64,000 bases of DNA from Paraburkholderia fungorum. GTDB lineage: Bacteria; Pseudomonadota; Gammaproteobacteria; Burkholderiales; Burkholderiaceae. This document shows, piece by piece, positions 60,218 through 64,000 of the stretch (position 1 is its first letter; every line of letters begins with the position of its first letter). A program made the position numbers and the translations under genes. The notes beneath the pieces are model-generated. The model saw only the letters and a list, made by a program, of their open reading frames with translations, made no database searches and was not told the DNA's origin. The stretch lies in the NCBI RefSeq assembly GCF_900099835.1, contig NZ_FNKP01000003.1:1116001-1180000 (forward strand). Reading direction: 5' to 3'.

Positions 60218-61233
60218 GCAAACTAACCGTAGCGCCTACCCGGCGGGCCGTCAGCACAACAACAACCGGGATCGGGTTCATGTCGATGCATTCCCTGCTA
60301 CAGCGCTTTGCGCCGCTGCTGGTCTTGCTGGCGCTCGGCCTTTGCATCGGTGCGGTCAATCACGATTTCTTTGATCCGATGAACCTGGCGCGAATCGCGA
60401 TCTCCGCCGCGATTCCGCTCACCATCGCGCTCGGCGGAACTTTCGTGATTCAGCTCGGCAGCATTGATCTGTCGGCGGAGGGGATCGTCGCGGTTTCGGC
60501 CATCACCGTGTCGATGCTGGTCGGGAACTCGTACAACGACAATCACTACGGGCTGTGGGTGCTGGCCGTGGCGATCGCCGCGGGCACGGTATTGGGCCTG
60601 GCTAACGGCGTGCTGCACGTGTTTCTGCGTATTCCGTCATTCATCGCCACGCTCGCGGTCGGCTTCGTGGCGACCGGAATCGGCACCGCATGGCTGTCGG
60701 GCAACACGATCCGCGTGAGCGACACGGCGCTGCGATCGATTGCGATCACACGCTACGCGGGCCTGCCGTTGTCGGTTTGGATCGGCCTGCTCGCGCTTGG
60801 CGTCGCGTGGTTTATCTACCGGCATACGTTGCTCGGGCGTCACACGCTGGCAGTCGGTGGCGGAGAGGACCTCGCGCGTCTGAATGGGGTCCGGGTGCGA
60901 CGCGTGCGGATCGCGATCTTCGCGCTGGCGGGCACATTCTACGGCGTCGCCGGCATCCTTGCGGTCGCGCAATATGGGCAGGGCCATGCGCTGATCGCCG
61001 ACGGCCAGCTGTTTGTCGCGATCACGGCCATCGTGGTAGGGGGCACGTCGCTCGCGGGCGGCAACGGCAGTCCATTCAATACGCTCATCGGCACCTTGAT
61101 CGTCGTGGTGCTGGGCAACGGAATGGTGCTGCTCGGCGTGCCGCCGTACGTGCAACAGGGCATACAGGGCGTGCTGATTATCGTTGCCGTGACGCTGGCG
61201 CTCAATCGATCGCACCGGCGCATCGTCAAGTAA
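60214..61233 (+). CDS. Ribose-type ABC transporter permease
   Basis: A 339-residue inner-membrane permease of the CUT2 family with about ten hydrophobic segments. GSIDLSAEGIVAVSAITV is the GxxDLSxG-like signature near 85; LLGRHTLAVGGGEDLARLNG near 210 is the EAA-like ATPase contact, and AIVVGGTSLAGGNGSPFNTL near 270 is standard. It overlaps the binding protein gene by four bases and is followed 16 bases later by the ATPase. Confidence 0.94.
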   Translation: MSKLTVAPTRRAVSTTTTGIGFMSMHSLLQRFAPLLVLLALGLCIGAVNHDFFDPMNLARIAISAAIPLTIALGGTFVIQLGSIDLSAEGIVAVSAITVSMLVGNSYNDNHYGLWVLAVAIAAGTVLGLANGVLHVFLRIPSFIATLAVGFVATGIGTAWLSGNTIRVSDTALRSIAITRYAGLPLSVWIGLLALGVAWFIYRHTLLGRHTLAVGGGEDLARLNGVRVRRVRIAIFALAGTFYGVAGILAVAQYGQGHALIADGQLFVAITAIVVGGTSLAGGNGSPFNTLIGTLIVVVLGNGMVLLGVPPYVQQGIQGVLIIVAVTLALNRSHRRIVK

Positions 61234-61249
61234 GACTGGGAGAGTCGAC

Positions 61250-62749
61250 ATGCTGAATCTCAAGAACATCACGAAACGTTTTCCAGGTGTGCTCGCGCTG
61301 GACGATGTTTCGGTCGAAGTGCGGCCCAATGAAATTGTCGGTCTGATCGGCGAGAACGGTGCGGGCAAGTCGACGTTGATGAAACTGCTGACCGGCGCTT
61401 ACCGCCAGGACGCAGGCGAAATCACGCTCGGCGGCCGGCCGCTCGTGATTCGCAATCCGCGCGACGCTACGGCGAAAGGCATCGCGATGGTTTATCAGGA
61501 GCAGTCGATCCTGCCGAACCTTACTATCGCCGAGAACCTGTTTCTTGGCCGCGAGGAAAACTTCACGACGTTCGGCCGCATGAACTGGTCGAAGCTTAAA
61601 CACGCTGCGCAAGCGGAACTTGCCACCGTGCATCTGGACATCGATCCATTGACGGTCTGCGAAGACCTGTCATTCGGCCAGCGTCAGATGGTGGAGCTGG
61701 CACGCGCGCTGTCGCTGGCGAGTCGAACCGGCGGCACGCCGATCATTCTGCTCGACGAGCCGACGTCGGTTCTCGAAGCTGCCGAAATCGAGATTCTGTT
61801 CAGGCTGGTGCGCGAACTCAAATCACGCGCGTCGTTCGTGTTCGTCTCGCACCGGCTCGACGAACTACTGTCGCTGAGCGATCGCGTGTATGTGATGAAA
61901 GACGGCAAGGTGGTGGCGCAGATGGCGTCGGCCGACGCTTCGGTCAAGCAGCTTCATGAACTGATGGTGGGCCGTTCGATGAACGGAGAGTATTACCGCG
62001 AAAATCTGCAGAACCCGTGTCGCGATGAGGTCGCGCTATCCGTTCGACACGCCTCGCTGGGTCATGCGTTAAATGACGTTTCGTTCGACGTGCGGCAGGG
62101 TGAGGTATTCGGCGTGGCGGGTGTGGTGGGCTCGGGGCGCGAAGAACTGTGCCGTGTGATCGCGGGTCTGGAGAAGCTCGATTCGGGCGAGGTGCGGATT
62201 GGCGACACGCTGCTCAAGCCACAAGCGAATCATGCTGTGGCGCTGGGCGTTGGCTATGTGCCGCGCGAGCGCAAGGTGGAGGGACTCGTGACGCAGATGA
62301 GCGTGGCGGAAAACCTGACTTTGCCGCGTCTGGGATCGGTAAGCCGGGGCGGCGTCGTGCGTAAGGGTAACGAGCGCAAGATCGCCAACGAGTGGATCAG
62401 GCGGCTGCAAATCAAGACGCCGGGACCGGACGCATCGTGCCGCAATCTGTCCGGGGGCAACCAGCAGAAGGTCGTGCTCGCCAAATGGCGCTTTGCCGGA
62501 AGCCGGATTCTCGTGCTCGACCATCCGACACGCGGACTCGATGTGGGTGCGAAGGAAGAGGTCTACCAGCTGATTCGCGAACTGACGGCCGAAGGCGTGG
62601 CCGTCGTGCTCACGGGCGACACGCTCGAAGAGATTCTCGGTCTGAGTCATCGCGTGATGGTGATGCGCGATGGCCGCGCGCAAAAAGTTCTGCCGTGCGA
62701 AGTGGGCTCGAAGCCTTCGCAGGTTGAAGTCGTCGAACATATGGTGTGA
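61250..62749 (+). CDS. Ribose-type ABC transporter ATPase
   Basis: A 499-residue double-ABC ATPase (RbsA-like). First domain: Walker [17 protein letters not shown], signature region LSFGQRQMVELARALS (Ser-Phe-Gly-Gln variant), Walker B IILLDEPTSVL. Second domain: degenerate Walker [27 protein letters not shown] and ILVLDHPTRGLDVG, where the usual Glu after Walker B Asp is His, so the second site is probably inactive in hydrolysis. GGGAG stands eight bases before the ATG. Part of the four-gene transporter operon. Confidence 0.94.
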   Translation: MLNLKNITKRFPGVLALDDVSVEVRPNEIVGLIGENGAGKSTLMKLLTGAYRQDAGEITLGGRPLVIRNPRDATAKGIAMVYQEQSILPNLTIAENLFLGREENFTTFGRMNWSKLKHAAQAELATVHLDIDPLTVCEDLSFGQRQMVELARALSLASRTGGTPIILLDEPTSVLEAAEIEILFRLVRELKSRASFVFVSHRLDELLSLSDRVYVMKDGKVVAQMASADASVKQLHELMVGRSMNGEYYRENLQNPCRDEVALSVRHASLGHALNDVSFDVRQGEVFGVAGVVGSGREELCRVIAGLEKLDSGEVRIGDTLLKPQANHAVALGVGYVPRERKVEGLVTQMSVAENLTLPRLGSVSRGGVVRKGNERKIANEWIRRLQIKTPGPDASCRNLSGGNQQKVVLAKWRFAGSRILVLDHPTRGLDVGAKEEVYQLIRELTAEGVAVVLTGDTLEEILGLSHRVMVMRDGRAQKVLPCEVGSKPSQVEVVEHMV

Positions 62750-62756
62750 GGCAGCT

Positions 62757-63716
62757 ATGTCATTTCTGAAATCACCTTCGCGCGCCACGCTGCGCGACAA
62801 CGCGCCCTTTATCGCACTGGTGGCGTTATACGTGTTGATCGAAATCGCCGAGCCGGGTTTTATGGCGTTATCCACGCAACTCGGACTGCTGGCGGACAGC
62901 TCCACACTGTTCATCATGGCCGCCGGTACGACTTTTGTCGTGCTGCTGGGCAGTATCGACCTGTCGCTTCAGGCTGTGGCTTCGCTGGCGAGTGTGATCG
63001 TTGCGCTGTTCCTGCCGCGATATGGCGCCTGGGCAGCGGTCATTGCCCTCGCGGCGTCGTTCGGGATCGGCCTGCTCAGTGGCGTGATACAGACTGTGCT
63101 GCGCATTCCGTCGTTCATCGCAACGCTTGCCATCGGCGGGATTGCCTCGGCAGCGGCGCTCACGCTGTCCGGCACGCGTTCGATCGCGATCAGCGACGAC
63201 ATGCGCGACGGGTCGCTGGGCTGGACTACCGGAACCTCGTTCGGCATCCCGCATGAGATCCTGCTGGCTGTGGCGGTGTTTGCGTTCTGCTGGTTTCTGC
63301 ATCGTTCGACAGTGTTTGGACGTCGCACCGACGCGATTGGCGCAGGCGAGCCGGCCGCGATCGCTTCAGGCGTACGTGTTTCCGTGACGAAGTGCCTGGT
63401 TTTCGCCACGTCGTCTTTTTTCGCCGGGCTGGCTGGCGTCGTCATGGCGGGGCGCCTGGGCAGTGGCTCGCCGACTCTGGCCAATCAGTTCCTGTTGCCG
63501 GCGATCGCTGCGGTGATCGTCGGAGGAACGGCACTGACGGGTGGATCGGGCGGCATTGTGCGCACGTTGATCGGAGCGCTGCTGGTCTCGGTGGCGCGCG
63601 TGGGCATGACCTTCGTCGGCATTACCGTGTTTGCGCAGCAAATCGTATTCGGTGTGATCCTGATCATCGCCGTGACAGTGGCTTTCGATCGCTCGAAGGT
63701 GTTGGTTATCAAATAG
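62757..63716 (+). CDS. Ribose-type ABC transporter permease, second subunit
   Basis: A 319-residue CUT2 permease, distinct from the one encoded upstream, giving a heterodimeric channel. Signature LGSIDLSLQAVASLASVI near 65, VFGRRTDAIGAGEPAAIASG near 180 and AVIVGGTALTGGSGGIVRTL near 250. Start 62757 (MSFLKS) has GAGG six bases upstream and follows the ATPase stop by seven bases; the frame extends back to 62670 inside that gene but has no family sequence there. Confidence 0.93.
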   Translation: MSFLKSPSRATLRDNAPFIALVALYVLIEIAEPGFMALSTQLGLLADSSTLFIMAAGTTFVVLLGSIDLSLQAVASLASVIVALFLPRYGAWAAVIALAASFGIGLLSGVIQTVLRIPSFIATLAIGGIASAAALTLSGTRSIAISDDMRDGSLGWTTGTSFGIPHEILLAVAVFAFCWFLHRSTVFGRRTDAIGAGEPAAIASGVRVSVTKCLVFATSSFFAGLAGVVMAGRLGSGSPTLANQFLLPAIAAVIVGGTALTGGSGGIVRTLIGALLVSVARVGMTFVGITVFAQQIVFGVILIIAVTVAFDRSKVLVIK

Positions 63717-63775
63717 ATTTTTTTGTGGTCTGTTTCGACTGATATGGACAATCTGGCGAAGAAGGGTGAGGACGA

Positions 63776-64000
63776 ATGAAAGTGCTAGTAGCAGTGAAGA
63801 GAGTGGTCGATTACAACCTGAAAGTCCGTGTGAAATCGGATGGCACGGGTGTCGATATCGCGAACGTGAAAATGTCGATGAATCCGTTCGACGAAATCGC
63901 CGTTGAAGAAGCCGTGCGCTTGAAGGAAGCGGGCGTGGCGACTGAAGTGATCGCCGTGTCCGCAGGCGTCACGCAATCGCAGGAAACGCTGCGCACCGCG
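63776..64000 (+). CDS. etfB: Electron transfer flavoprotein beta subunit, N-terminal part
   Basis: The first 75 codons of a gene cut by the window edge. [20 protein letters not shown], then [20 protein letters not shown] and EVIAVSAG, is the ETF beta N-terminus. ETF carries electrons from acyl-CoA dehydrogenases to the quinone pool. AAGGGTGAGGA lies before the ATG. It may be the housekeeping etfBA locus lying next to the cluster, or may serve the acyl-CoA dehydrogenase at 51889; the window cannot tell which. Confidence 0.94.
   Translation, partial: MKVLVAVKRVVDYNLKVRVKSDGTGVDIANVKMSMNPFDEIAVEEAVRLKEAGVATEVIAVSAGVTQSQETLRTA

Noticed and set aside
1..64000. tRNA genes, rRNA genes, CRISPR arrays, complete insertion sequences or prophage genes
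   Set aside because: No cloverleaf-like sequence, regularly spaced repeats, transposase or phage motifs were recognised in reading. Small RNAs cannot be excluded by eye.

Overview
The window looks like a stretch of chromosome or chromid from a Burkholderiaceae soil or plant-associated bacterium (Paraburkholderia/Caballeronia type). The evidence is high GC coding sequence, OmpC-like Burkholderia porin and DUF4148-like proteins, dense LysR/LacI/AraC/TetR regulation, and one catabolic cluster after another. I saw no rRNA, tRNA, CRISPR array, complete insertion sequence or prophage. Almost everything concerns uptake and oxidation of sugars, sugar acids and ring compounds.

Layout. (1) 1-3831: the end of an AlkA DNA glycosylase, then plus-strand genes for a RidA-like protein, a carboxymuconolactone-decarboxylase-like protein, an M15-peptidase-like protein, a 47-residue protein and a PEP mutase/isocitrate lyase family enzyme. 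(2) 4704-18037: a minus-strand cluster combining a ChvE/GguAB-type sugar transporter, an inositol-dehydrogenase-like enzyme, a second Gfo/Idh/MocA oxidoreductase, a TIM-barrel isomerase/dehydratase-like protein, an intradiol (hydroxyquinol-type) dioxygenase, a Dabb protein and maleylacetate reductase, with LysR and LacI regulators and a porin. Shared operator-like and promoter-like sequences tie the parts together. My reading is that a sugar-like or cyclitol compound is oxidised and dehydrated to hydroxyquinol and then enters the 3-oxoadipate route. This is inference, and the main candidate for an undescribed system. (3) 18576-24984: a DUF4148-like protein, then an operon for an altronate/galactarate-dehydratase family enzyme, an MFS sugar-acid carrier, a 2,4'-dihydroxyacetophenone-dioxygenase-like cupin and an SDR, with a LysR regulator.

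(4) 25553-45232: the non-phosphorylative L-arabinose pathway, in pieces. L-arabinose 1-dehydrogenase and L-arabonate dehydratase are at 42442-45232. 2-keto-3-deoxy-L-arabonate dehydratase and alpha-ketoglutaric semialdehyde dehydrogenase are at 28723-31276, with an MFS carrier and a D-lactate dehydrogenase-like flavoenzyme. A second ChvE/GguAB-type transporter lies at 37172-41107, and a GH2 lipoprotein with an AraC regulator at 32804-36713. No lactonase was found. Around this cluster are low-GC stretches, small orphan reading frames and a truncated transporter gene, which suggest past rearrangement.

(5) 46132-63716: a secreted SGNH hydrolase, then a divergent unit. Minus-strand genes encode an acyl-CoA dehydrogenase, an SDR, a DUF993 protein, a TIM-barrel protein and a Gfo/Idh/MocA enzyme. 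Plus-strand genes encode a CoA-transferase, an aldehyde dehydrogenase, a GMC oxidoreductase and a ribose-type ABC transporter. A TetR regulator sits in the middle, and a similar sequence occurs in both control regions. The combination suggests import of a polyol- or sugar-like compound, its oxidation to an acid, CoA activation and dehydrogenation. The substrate is unknown. The window ends inside etfB.

All coordinates and motifs were read by eye. Family names rest on recognised motifs, not on database searches.
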